A DNA stretch of 64,000 nt from Ophiocordyceps camponoti-saundersi (nom. inval.) (lineage: Eukaryota; Ascomycota; Sordariomycetes; Hypocreales; Ophiocordycipitaceae). A program made the translations under genes and the position numbers. Below are positions 1 to 13,383 of this stretch, piece by piece. The notes under the pieces are model-generated. The model did no database searches, was not told the DNA's origin, and worked only from the letters and a program-made list of their open reading frames with translations. Within the stretch, counting starts at the first letter, position 1. Each line of letters begins with the position of its first letter. The stretch is taken from positions 1 through 64,000 of the forward strand of contig PDHQ01000139.1 in assembly GCA_003339415.1 (NCBI GenBank). Reading direction: 5' to 3'.

Positions 1-126
1 TAAATAAATTAAATAAATTAAATAAATTAAATAAATTAAATAAATTAAATAAATTAAATAAATTAAATAAATTAAATAAATTAAATAAATTAAATAAATT
101 AAATAAATTAAATAAATTAAATAAAT
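1..126. repeat. 9-bp AT-only minisatellite
   Basis: A perfect tandem array of the 9-bp unit AAATAAATT fills the first 126 bases, about 14 copies, and probably continues beyond the window edge. It contains no G or C, so RIP cannot change it, which may be why it stays uniform. It is not a telomere repeat. Confidence 0.95.
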
Positions 127-637
127 TTAATTTATTACTTAGAATATTATTAAATATTAAAAGATTTAATATCTTATAAAGCTTTTATTTAAGATTTAAT
201 ATTTATTAATATAAATTTCTTAATATAATATTTTAACATTTTTATTAACAAGTAAAAAAAAATAATTTAAAAGTAAAGAGAGAAAAGTTTATATTAATAA
301 AAAGATTAAATATAATAATAAAATACTTAATATAGTTTCTTAAAATATTAAAAAAGATTATTTTATTATTAATATATTTAATAATATATATTTTATATAG
401 TTAGAAAATATAATTAATAAATCTTTATATATAAACAAGTAAATTTTTATTTATAAATAAGCAAAACTTTATATATAAATAAGCGAATCTTTATATCTTA
501 TAAAAGTAATTATAAGCCTTTTTAACTTATAATAAAAAATAATTATAAACTATTTTTAATAATTTAAATAAATAAAAAATAATAAAAGAAACTTTAAAAT
601 ATTAATAGCGAAAATAACCTTTTTATTTATTAACTTA
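127..637. other. AT-rich non-coding stretch
   Basis: About 510 bases of nearly pure A+T with stop codons in all frames. I see no gene, terminal repeat or recognisable transposon part. The last bases before 638 belong to the target into which element A1 inserted. Confidence 0.6.
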
Positions 638-651
638 TAAATTATATTTTA

Positions 652-2631
<1,980 letters not shown>

Positions 2632-2647
2632 TAAATTATATTTTAAA

Positions 2648-4117
2648 AAAAAGTATTAAATATATATTAAGAATAATTATTTTATTTAATATTTATAAGT
2701 TATTAATAATATATAATTTACCTTTTTTAAATAATAAAATATAAAATAATAAAAGGTAAAGTTTTAAGCACTTATTTTATTTTACCTTTTAAATATATAT
2801 TATTATATTTTTTATTAAGAAAATCTTAATAAAGTTTAATAAATAAATATAATTATAAACTAAGTTTTTTCTTATATTAATAATTAATAAGGGGGACTTT
2901 TAAATACCGCTTTAAGGGTAGATTAATTAGTTTAATATTTCCTTAAAGTTTTAGAAAAGAATTATAAAATTATTTTACCTTTTTAGGTAATTAAAAATTT
3001 AAAGTATAAGATTTAACGCTATATTCTCTTTTAATTTCTAAAATATTAAATATTTTAAAAATTCTTAATTAGTATAGTTAACTTAAGCTTAAGATATTAA
3101 TAAAAGGTAAGTAAATATTAATTTTATTAAATAATAAAATTTAGTTTAAAAAAGAGTTTAATATTAAACGTTTATTAGAGTTATTTAAAAAGTTTAACTT
3201 AATAATTTATTATAATATTATAAAAAAAGAATTAATTATTAACATTTAAAATAATATTAACTTTTTCCTTTTCTTTAAATAAGATTAGCTTATTACTTAA
3301 GTTAAAAATAGTTAGATAAAAATAATTATAAATAATTATAAATAATTATAAATAATTATAAATAATTATAAATAATTATAAATAATTATAAATAATTATA
3401 AATAATTATAAATAATTATAAATAATTATAAATAATTATAAATAATTAAGCTTAAAAGAAAATAAAAGTTAAGAAAGAAAATAAAATTATAATTCTTAAA
3501 AGATTTTTACTTAATATTAAAATTATACTTATTAAAAAAAGAGATTATTATTATTAAAATAGCTATTATATATTTATAAATAGCTAATCTTTTATAAGTA
3601 AAATAATAAATAATATATATTTCTCTATAAAGTTAAATTTAAAGCTTTTATTAAAAGTTAAGAATATTAATTTTATAAAAGATTAAGAATTCCTATTCTA
3701 ATAAAACTTTAATAAGGATTTATTTAATAACTTAAGTATTAGCTTTAAACCTATTAAGGTAAAACTTATTATTAATTTTATTAATAATATATAAAGTAAA
3801 GGTAGCTTAACTATAAATTAAAGTTAATTTAATATTATTTAAGCTTTAAATTATTATTACTTTATAATTAATATTATTAAATTTATTAAGTACATTTCTC
3901 CTAATAAGGAATTTATTTTTTTTAATATTAATATATATTTTTATAGCGTTGAATAGTTTATTTTTATTAGAAATTAAAATCTTTATATAGGAAAAATAAG
4001 AAACTTATTTTAAAAGGAATTTAATTATTTATAATATAGCTTTAATAATAATAAGGTTTTTAGGAAACAAATTTCTAATAATATTAAAAGGTTTTATCTT
4101 ATATTCTTTAAGATTTA
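2648..4117. other. RIP-mutated AT-rich sequence, unclassified
   Basis: About 1.5 kb with almost no CA or TG and stops in all frames. It separates A1 from B1 and holds a 10-bp minisatellite at 3321-3449. The sequence just before 4134 is the target of element B1. No protein motif could be read in either direction. Confidence 0.5.
3321..3449. repeat. 10-bp AT minisatellite
   Basis: About 13 exact copies of the unit AATAATTATA in tandem, without G or C. The unit differs from the 9-bp array at the window start, so the two arose separately. Confidence 0.95.
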
Positions 4118-4332
4118 AAATAAGATAATATAACTCCTAAAAAGGAGTGTTAGTAGTTATAGCTATAAGAGGGGTAAATAAGGCGGCCGCTAAAGTAGCC
4201 GCCCTTCTCAGGCACTAGCCCTAGTTAGTATTATTATTATAATAAAATAAAGCTCCGATATCCTATTTCGCCCCTAAGTATAATATAAGTTAGCTTAAAG
4301 TTATTCTTATTATCTATTATTAGCTAGCTTTA

Positions 4333-4367
4333 CTCCGCTCCGCTCCGCTCCGCTCTGCTCTGCTCTA
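4333..4367 (+). repeat. CTCCG/CTCTG pentamer run in B1
   Basis: Seven pentamers in tandem: four CTCCG, two CTCTG and one CTCTA. The last three differ from CTCCG by C-to-T or neighbouring changes. In copy B2 (about 43640) only two units remain recognisable, so the array varies in length between copies. Confidence 0.8.
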
Positions 4368-4979
4368 TACTTATATATAAGCTACTCGGTTATCCTCCTC
4401 CGTAAATATACCTAGCCGCTTTTATAGCCGCTACGCGTAGCTTATCTAAGTAAATCTATAACCTTATTAGCTCCTAAGCTCTAACCCCGCCTCTAACTCC
4501 GCTTCTAGCTCTACTTACCTCTTAGTATTTATATTAAGCTTTTATATAGTTATAATAATTAGCTAAATAAAAGCTTATACGCTTTATTAGCTTTATATAT
4601 AATTATATAATATAATATTATTTACTTTATTATTTTTAATATAAAACCCCGCGTTTAGCTAATTAAGCTATATATATAATATAAGAAAAATTATAAAGCT
4701 TTTTATAAATAATTTTAAGTATTATAATATTATTATTTTATTAGCGCGCGGCTATATAACTATTATTACTATCCCTTTATTATAAGGACCGAAAGGAAAG
4801 GCTAAAGGAGGGGGTTAGAAATATACCTTTTTTTAAAAACAATTAAAAAAAGAAAAAAACGAAAGAAAAAGGGAGGCAGAAGAGAAAAAAATATAGCCCC
4901 CTTCTTTAATTACTAACAAATAATAAAGTAGCTGCCCCGCTTTTCCGCCCTACTTCCCTTAAACTTTCCTTCCCCCCCT

Positions 4980-5052
4980 TTACGCTATACCGCCCTATAC
5001 CGTACCGCCTTATACCGCCCTGTACCGCCCTACGTTATACCGCCCCGCTACT
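4980..5052 (+). repeat. Degenerate TACCGCCC array in B1
   Basis: A cluster of imperfect units of the type TACCGCCCTA, some reading TACCGCCTTA, in the 3' half of B1. The matching part of B2 (about 44280-44350) carries the same array with different unit numbers. It is one of the few C-rich places in the region. Confidence 0.7.
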
Positions 5053-5338
5053 TCTCTCCCTCCGCCCCGCGCTTTACGGACTTTCTTTTCTCTATACTCC
5101 TCTCTTTACTTTATTTTTTTATATTATCTAAGACTACCCCTAAGCTACAAGCTTGCTATATTATACCGCTACTAATTAGCGCTATACTTTTATATAAGCG
5201 TATAATAAGCTTTTCTTTATATAGTTAAGCGGTTTTACTTTACTTTAAAGGATTTTTCTTACTTAATATATTATAAAAGCTTTAGATATTATTAAGGCTT
5301 TTAGTATATAAATAATAATAATAAATAAGATAATATAA

Positions 5339-7892
5339 GTTATTAGCTAATTATTTATCCCTTTTATTCTTAGATAATTTAAATAAGTTAGTTTTATTAT
5401 TTAAATTATATTTTCAGATATTAAGAATTATATTATATATTTTAAAAAAGGTTATAAAGATTTTATTTATATTAAGATTTGAATTTATAAGTTTATAAGT
5501 AAGATTAATAAAAATAAAATTACCTTTTAAGCTTTTTTTATTTTTTTTAGAGAAAAGCTATTTTATTTTTATTTTAAACTTAATATTCTTATTAAATAAT
5601 TTCCAGGTAGCAGCTTCTTAAAGGAGTTATTTAGTTTATAATCTAATTAATAATTTAAATTTTATAAGGATTTCTTCTTAATTTTTTTTTTATATATTCT
5701 TATTAGGGTAACTTACTTAAAGCTATATACTAAATAATATTATTTTATAAAATACTTTAAGGTTCTTTAATTAGCTTAGTTTAAAAGTTTAAAATAAAAT
5801 ATCTATATTAATAAGCTTATTTATTTAAAATATTTTCTGTAATTAGCTATTAGAGAGTTTCCTAGAGAAAGATACTAAGTTAGGAAAAAACTATTATTAG
5901 TATAAATTATTTAAGATAAAGAGCTATTTAAGCTATTTTTTATTTTTAATATTTATAATTAAAAATCTTAACTAGTAAATATATCTTAAAATATAAAGCT
6001 TTATTTTTATATAATAAGAGTAATAATTTTAAGTTTAATAATAAACTTTTTTTATAAGGCTTTTACCTATTTTTAAATTTTTAAATTAGGAAAAGTAAGT
6101 TTTAGTTTAATTTATAAGTTTAAACTTCTAGGATATTATTTTATAATAAATTTTTTTTAAAAAAAGGGAATAAGTTATATAAGTTTATTTATATAATTTT
6201 TACTTTAAGCGATAATATATTTTAAAATATTTATAAATTAGTTAATACTTTAATAAATAATAATTTAATTAATTTTTTAATTCTTATTAAAAATAATATT
6301 AAAAATACTAGTTAGTTTAAATTATTTAGTATTAATAGCTTATAGCTAAACTTATTATTTAAATAATTTTTATAAGTTTAATTAATTATATAACTATAAA
6401 TTATTATTTAAGTTTAAATATTTTTTAAAAAGATTTAAGTTTTAAAGATAAAGAATTTTATTAATTATTTATATTAGCTTTTCCTCTTCTAAGGAAAGTA
6501 AGTAAGGTTTTTTCGAATAAAATAATAATATAGGAGGATTTAGAGAATATTATTTCCAAGAAATATTCTTCTTTAAAGCAGATAGTTTTTTTTTATAGAG
6601 GATTCTAATAGCATATAAGTTCTCTTACCTTTATCTAATAAAAAAAACTTAGCCTTTTCCTTACCTTTATCCTAAGAGTGGTTTTCTTTCTTATTTTCTT
6701 TTTAAAAAGGGACTTTAGTATTTTCTTTACTTTTTTCTAATAAAGTAAGTTACTTACTTTTTTTCGGTATTACTTATAACTTAAAGGTATTCTGAAATAA
6801 AAGCTAGCTAGTTTTTTAAGGAAATTTTAAATAAATAAAAAGTATTATTAAATATATACTTTAGTTAATTTACTTATTTAAAAAATTAATTATAGTTAAT
6901 AATTATATTAAAATTAGTAAAGAAATATATAATTATAATTAGTAACTTAATTCCTTAAAAATTATCTTAATATAATAAATACTTTTTAATTAATTTTGTT
7001 TTATTATATTAAGTTATTAAAAATATTCTTTTAAAAGGGTAATATTTTTTTATTTCTTTATAAATATTAAAAATATAAGCTTTTTCTTTCCTAGCTATAA
7101 CTTTTTCCTTAATTACTTTTAAAAGTTTAAAAGTAAAGAAATAATATATAGCTAAAGTAAAGTAATAAATATTATAAAGCTTTCTTTTAAGCTAAAAATT
7201 TATATTTATAAAGTTTATAAATAAAAATATTTTAAGTTTAATATATTACCTTAATAGCTAGAGATTTATAAATAAATATAATATAAAATTATAATTAGTT
7301 AATATATATTTATTTATATAATTTACTAATAATTATATATATTAAGCTAGCTATTAGATAAAATATATTAAAAATAGTAGAATAAGCTAGCTACTAATTA
7401 TAAGATTTTAAAATAGCTATTATAAGAAAAAAAATTATAAGTAAAAGTTTTTTAAAAATTAAAATAATACTTATAAAAAAAATTTAAATTATTATTTAAA
7501 GGGATACTAAGCTAATTATATAGCTAGAAGCTTAAGGGTAGTTTCCTAATATAATCTTAAAAATATTTACTTAAATAGATTTTATAGTAATTTTTATATA
7601 TATTAGTAAAATAGAGACTTCTTAATATATAGTAATTTTTTAGCATATAAGGATTTTTAGGTAAAATTTAAAGATTTCTAAAAGTATATTTTAATATTAG
7701 ATTTAATTAGAAATCTTAGTAAAATCCTAATAGTTATTATAGAGAAATCCTAATAGGAAATCTTAATAATTTCCTAAATATAAAAGTAATAAATTTTCTA
7801 AGGAAAATCTAAGGAAAATTTTTAAGGGAAATTTTATAAAATATTATAAGAGACTTAGCGATTTATAGGGGTATTATTAGATATCCTATATT
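5339..7892. other. RIP-mutated sequence, probably old transposon
   Basis: About 2.5 kb with strong AT bias and stops in every frame; CA and TG are rare. It continues the sequence interrupted by B1. Part of the stretch at about 7680-7860 has short blocks resembling the 3' half of the C-family LTR (GAAATCCTAATAGG, AAGGGAAATTTTATAAAATAT) and may be a diverged LTR. No domain could be recognised. Confidence 0.4.
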
Positions 7893-8116
7893 ACTCTTAT
7901 AAGCGAAATCCTAGTAAAATATATAAGGGTATATATTAGTAAGTATTAAAAAAAGTATAGTAAAATCTTAATAAGAAAGTAACTATATTTCTTAATAATT
8001 TCGCTTAAGGGTTTTTTAGGTAATTTTATAAAAAGGTTTTTAAAAGTTATATAAATATAGTTAGAAATCTTTCAAAATTACTATAAAATATTTAAGGAAA
8101 ATCTATAAAAATATTA

Positions 8117-8588
8117 ATAATAATAATAATTTATATACTAGTATGCCTTATATAGCTTAAAACTATCTTATATATATTTTAAAAGGGGGAAAAACCGGAG
8201 AACTTAGAGTAAAACCCTCCCCTTAAGCGTTACCTTAGCTTTAAGTTAGACCCCGCCCGCACCCGGCACTCTATATATTTAATAAGTTAGGTATTAACTA
8301 GTAATTTAATCTTACTAATATTTGCCTTAGCTTCTAATAAGGTAATAGGTACGGTAGACCCTTAGGTCTAAGATTGCTGCGATTCGGAGTAAAGCTGCGT
8401 TCCGGGTAAAAAATTTTCGCGGTCGCGATCGACCTATATAGCGTCGCCCTCCCCCCCGGAGTCGCTCCGGGCGCAGCTAGCTATCGCTACGGGGTAACGG
8501 AGGGAGCGGAGTCCGCCTATAATATAAAAATAAGAAGTCTATATTTATATCGCTATAAGCGCAGAATCCGTAAAATATATAAAAGTTA
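8117..8588 (-). mobile_element. A2: internally deleted family A copy, little RIP
   Basis: A 472-bp family A unit with both ends present but lacking about 1.37 kb of the middle; the junction lies near 8308. The flanking direct repeat is CTATAAAAATATTA at 8103-8116 and TTATAGAAATATTA at 8589-8602: 14 bp with two transition differences. It is inserted into the LTR of C1. Its base composition is clearly richer in G+C than any other A copy, so it gives the best view of the original sequence. A GC-rich hairpin (CCCGGAG, 3-base loop, CTCCGGG) sits at 8455-8471. Confidence 0.8.
8455..8471. repeat. GC hairpin in A2
   Basis: A perfect 7-bp stem, CCCGGAG with CTCCGGG, around a 3-base loop. In the longer, RIP-mutated A copies the same place is altered and the stem is weakened. 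A role in the element's RNA is possible but not shown. Confidence 0.7.
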
Positions 8589-8744
8589 TTATAGAAATAT
8601 TAGTATATAATATTACTTTTTAATAAAAGTTTTAATATACTTATTAAAATTAATAATATTTATTATATAATAAGATTTTTAAAAAAATTATAATATTATT
8701 TAAATTATTATTCTTATAATTATAATTTATTATAATAACTTTAA

Positions 8745-10609
8745 CTTTTATATATTTTATAAACTTTACGCTTATAATAATATAAATATAAACTTTTTAT
8801 TTTTATATTATAAGCGGACTCCGCTTTTTTTATTATTTTAAAATAATAGTAAGCTATACTTAGAGTAACTTTAAAAGGGAGGGTAACGCTATATAAGTTA
8901 ATCGTACCCGCGAAAATTTTTTATTTAAAATATAACTTTACTCTAAATTATAATAATCTTAAACTTAAAAGTTTATTATACTTATTATTTTATTAAAAGC
9001 TAAGGTAAATATTAATAAAATTATTTTAAAAGATATTTTTATTTTTATATAAGTAATTATTAAATAAGTAATAAAGTTTAAAAAAGTTTAGGAAGGCGCC
9101 CCCCTTATTTTAACTTTATTAATTAATAATCTTTTCTTAGCTATTATACTTATAGTTTCCTTTTTTTATAGCTTCGAGGGAAATAAAACTTTTTTAATAT
9201 AAGCTATAATTATAGCTAAAGCGCTAAAGAAAATTATTAAAAAATAAACTCTTAAGTAATATAAGCGATAGCTTATAATTCGCTTTAACTTTATTATTAT
9301 TTTATTCTAAGTTTAAGGCTTTAAAGTAATTATAATAAATATTAATTATAAACTTTATAAGTAAAGCTAAGCTTTTATAATAAGGAAACTACTTAGCGGC
9401 GATATTATAATAATATTCTAAGATATTTTTTATAAGCTTTAGTTTAATTTAAAATAGCTTTATATTATTTTTAAAGAAAAAGTATACTTAACTAATAAAA
9501 GTTATATTCTTATTATAAAAGGGGTATTAGCGTAAGCCTTATAATAAGGCGGTAAGAAAGCTTTTTAAAAAAAGATTAAATTATTAAATAAAGTTTTAAT
9601 AATATAATTATATATAAAAAGATATTATTTTAAAACTTAATAAAGTTTCTTAATTATTATTATTATTAATATAATAAATATAAACTAGATTTATAATAAA
9701 ATTATAATAATATAAGTAAAAATCTTTAACGCTAAATTATATATATTTAAAATCTAACCTTAGTAATATTTTAAATATTACTAATTTAAATATATCGCTA
9801 AATATTATATAATAAAGCTATAATATAATAAGTATTTTATTACTTTATATATAAAAAGTAAGTTTACTTACCTTATAGCTTATAGGAAAAGATTATATTA
9901 TTACTTTTTTTATAAAAAATTTTATTTTAAATAAAGTTAACTTTACTTTAAAATAAAAATAGTATAGGACTAGGCGAAGGATATATATATTACTTAACTT
10001 TAAAAGTTTATAAATTAAAATTTTATATATATTACCTTTATTTCCCCTTTAGCGCTAACTAGAAACTAATAGCTATTAGGGCGGAAACGCTAAAAAGCGA
10101 ATATAATAATACCTCCTTTTCTAACTCTAACTTTATACTTATTTATAGCTCCGCTATAATAATTTAGCTATTTTTTAAAATTAGCTATTATAAGGTTTAT
10201 TATAAGATAATAAAACTTTTATATATTTCTAAGCTATACTAATAAGGCTTTAATTAATTAAATTATTTAAGCTATTATAATTAAATATAAAGATTAAGTT
10301 TATAATAATAATAATAGCTAAAAAGATAAGTAAGCTATATAAACTTTATATTAAACTTAGTTTATATATACTTTTATTATTATAAAGTTTACTTTAAAGG
10401 AAATATTAGCTTCTAAATTACTAGTTAATATTTAATTTATTAAATATATAAAGTGCTAGGTATAAGCGGGGTCCGACCTAAAGCTAAGGTAACGCTTAAG
10501 GGGAGGGTTTTACTCTAAGCTCTCTAGTTTTTCCCCCTCTTAGAATATATATAGGATAGTTTTAAGCTATATAAGGTATACTAGCGTATAAATATTATTA
10601 TTATTATTA
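8745..10609 (+). mobile_element. A3: full-length family A retroposon
   Basis: A 1.87-kb family A copy in plus orientation. It starts at the same 5' point as A1 and A2 (CTTTTATATATTTTATA) and ends in an (ATT)n tail at about 10591-10609. It is flanked by a 17-bp direct repeat, TATTATAATA[A/G]CTTTAA, at 8728-8744 and 10610-10626, with one transition difference. It lies inside element C1, and removing it joins the two C1 sides in register with the uninterrupted C2. A shared 5' end among copies argues against random 5' truncation. Confidence 0.85.
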
Positions 10610-10626
10610 TATTATAATAGCTTTAA

Positions 10627-11995
10627 TTTAATATTAAAGATTAATAAGCAGGCTAATAATATTTAAGAAATAATTATAAAATTTCTTAAAAGCTATTAAT
10701 ATATATTAGAAATTCTTAGTAAGATATTATATTTTATTTAAATTATAATTATATTAATAAACTTAATACTTTAACTAATAATATTATCTTATAATATAAG
10801 ATTAAAAACCTGAATTTATCTTTTATTTTAATATATTATAATTATTTTTTAGTTTATTAAAAGATATCCCCTAGCTAAGTAAGGAATTTATAATAGCTTT
10901 TTAAAAATAATTAGTATAAAATAAGCTTATTATCTAAGAATTTTCTAATAAGTTAAGGATATAGCTATAGCTTTATTTTTTAAAAGTTATAAAAAGATTT
11001 AATTATTATATATTAAGTTTTTTAATAAATATAGTTATTATAAAACTTTTATAGCTAAGGAATACTTAATTATTAATTATAAAATTTTCTAAGCGATATT
11101 TTTTATTAGCTTAGGTTTTTTATTTATTTTCTATTTTTATAGATATAGCTTAAGCTTATTATTATACCTCTTATATTTAGGCGATAAATTTATAAGCTAT
11201 AATAATAAAGCTTAGAGTAATTAAAATATTTATAGTATTAGAAATTAAAAGGGAATTCTTTTTAATCTTACTAAGGGCGATAGTAAATAGCGCTATATTA
11301 ATAAACGTATACTAAAACGAGTTATATTTAAAGTTTAAGGCGGGAAGGAAAATACTCTAATTATCTTATTATTTACTTATATAAAACCGAAATCTTTAAT
11401 CTAAATATTAGTTAGTTATTTTTATATTTCCTTATATTTAAAGATAAATAGTATTATTATAATAATACTTAATATTAATTAAGTAGTTAATTTTACTAAA
11501 AAATCTTAAAATAAATAAGCTAGTATTATTAATAATTTATCTATATAATATGTTAAAAAAATAATAAAAGTATTAGAAATAGTGTTTTATAAATACCTTA
11601 GCTATATTATTTTTTTTACTTAATAATATAATAATAATTTAGCTTAACTTATAAATAAAACTTTAAATATAATTATATCTAAAACGGTTTTTTAATATTA
11701 TTTTCTTATTATAAGTAATATATTTTTATATAGAAATTAGAATAAGTAAAAAAATAATAAACTTAAGGTTTTATTTTATAATATTTTATCCCTTTAATAT
11801 TTATAATAATTATAAATATATTAGTAAATATTTCACTTTATCTTAAGCTAAGAATAGCTTTATTAAAATATTTAGGTAATTTTATTTTATTTATAATAAG
11901 TAAAGATAACTAGCCTATATATATTTTAAATTAAAGTAATATAAAGGAAAAATCGCTTTTAACTATCTTACTTAAGTATTATAAGAAGGTTATTA
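10627..11995 (-). mobile_element. C1: integrase-side interior of the gypsy element
   Basis: About 1.37 kb aligning continuously with 33880-35240 of element C2, which encodes the 3' part of pol (integrase region, minus strand). It is much more RIP-mutated than C2. The alignment stops near 11995, beside the position where the third copy, C3, begins (about 44625), with some tens of bases of overlap. The rest of the element is missing here. Confidence 0.7.
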
Positions 11996-13076
11996 TATTA
12001 TTCCTTATATATTATTATACTAATAGCTATAAAAGCTGCTAGAACCTTAATAATAAGTTAGGTAAGAAAAACCCTTTTATAAAAAGTAAAACCCCTTATA
12101 GTATAGTAAGACCGCGGCTAGCTTAGAGCTAGGTAAAATATAAAACGCGTATAAAAAAGTAGCTATTAGCTAAAATAATATTATATAATATAAGAAAAGA
12201 TAAGGAAAAAAAGATAAGATAAGGAAAGATAAGGAGAGTAATAATATATATTACTTATATATATTAGTATATACCCTTTTAAGGCTTAAATATATACCTC
12301 TTAACCCCTTAATATATAGCTATATACCTTTTATATATAATATATACTTAAATATATACCCCTTTATTAAGCCTTTCTAATTAAGAAGCTTTCTTAATTA
12401 AAAAAATTATTTTTATAAATTAGTAATTTAAAGCTTAAAAGTATAGAAAAGAGGGGGAGCTATATTTATTAATATAAATAAGTTATTAATTAATTAGTAA
12501 TTTTAATATTATTTATTATATAAATAATTTTTATAAATATATATATAGTTTATAGCTAACTTATACTAGCAGTAAAATACTTACTAAAAAAAATTACTCT
12601 TAAGATATATCTTATACTAATAAAATTAATATACTTATAAGTTTTAAAAATCTTTACTAAATATAATAAGTAAGTATTTAGCCTTAATATATATTTGTAT
12701 TTATTTATAGTTAAAGTAAATTAATATAATATATTTTATATAAAATATATAAATAATTATATTAAATATAAACTAATTATTAATTTTATTATAACTAAAG
12801 CTATTTATATTATAGTTAAGGTAGCTTATAAGCTAAACTTTAGTTATAACTTTAAATTAGTAAATTAAAATCGGAATTATAGCAGGTTGAAGGTAAATTT
12901 TATATTAATAAAAGTTATAGAAAAATACTATTTAATATATTAAAGAAACTCGCGCTATTACGCGTTATAATAGCTTTAATACTAATTAAGTTATTTAGGC
13001 GGCCGCTAGCTATATACCGCTTTAAAGCTTATAGCCTCCCGCTTTTAATAAAGATTTTATTATTAAAATAATTAAG
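11996..13076. other. Unclassified AT-rich flank of D1
   Basis: About 1.1 kb without a readable gene. At 12195-12237 there is a degenerate run of AGATAAGGAAA-like units, and at 12260-12370 a loose set of TATATACCCTTT-like units. It is the left part of the target into which the copia element D1 inserted; the right part resumes at 28800. Confidence 0.45.
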
Positions 13077-13081
13077 AGTTT

Positions 13082-13383
13082 TATTAGTATTATTTCTCTA
13101 TACCCTTTTATATTTACTATATAATATATATATAAAGGATAACTTAGATATAAGGGAATCCTTAATAAAATATATATTAGTACCTAAGTTATACTTCGTA
13201 TAACTTAGGGGATAGGAGATATCTTAGGAAGGAAGAAGGGGGTATAGGGGTAGAATATTAACTAGCTATATAGCCGCTCTTTCTTATATAAAGTAGGAAA
13301 AGTATTTATCTTAAATTATTATTAATTTAAGTTACCTTTTACTTCTCTTATATATATATATATATAATATAAACTACTTAATA
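13082..13383 (+). repeat. Left (5') LTR of D1
   Basis: 302 bp, matching the right LTR (26976 onward) and, in reverse, 63274-63574. It ends in an AT run followed by ACTACTTAATA. Differences between the copies are almost all C/T or G/A, as expected from RIP rather than from age alone. Confidence 0.9.

Larger units (their letters stand above)
4134..5322 (+). mobile_element. Family B retroposon, copy B1
   Basis: An element of about 1.19 kb bounded by a perfect 16-bp direct repeat, AAATAAGATAATATAA, at 4118-4133 and 5323-5338. The right end is an (AAT)n tail (about 5310-5322), so the sense strand is plus. A second copy lies at about 43435-44624 in the same orientation. It has no LTRs, no terminal inverted repeats and no readable protein. 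The interior holds a CTCCG pentamer run and an array of TACCGCCC-like units. Its last unique bases before the tail (TTAGTATATAAA, or TTAGCGTATAAA in B2) resemble those of family A (CTAGCGTATAAA), so A and B may be mobilised by one machinery. This is inferred from structure, not from homology to a named family. Confidence 0.75.
7893..8727 (-). mobile_element. C1: LTR-side fragment of a Ty3/gypsy element
   Basis: Bases 7893-8116 and 8589-8727 align, end to end, with the 3' LTR and adjoining interior of the intact element C2 (about 33530-33870). Shared blocks include AATCCTAGTAAAATATATAAGGG and GGTTTTTAAAAGTTATATAAATATAG-like stretches, with many C/T and G/A differences. The two halves are split by element A2. 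The LTR is truncated at its outer end. The orientation matches C2, with the coding strand minus. Confidence 0.75.

Noticed and set aside
1..126. Telomere or centromere satellite at the window start
   Set aside because: The unit is AAATAAATT with no TTAGGG-type repeat, and the array is short. Nothing marks a chromosome end.
3321..3449. CRISPR-like array
   Set aside because: Simple tandem 10-mers without spacers, in a eukaryotic RIP-mutated context.
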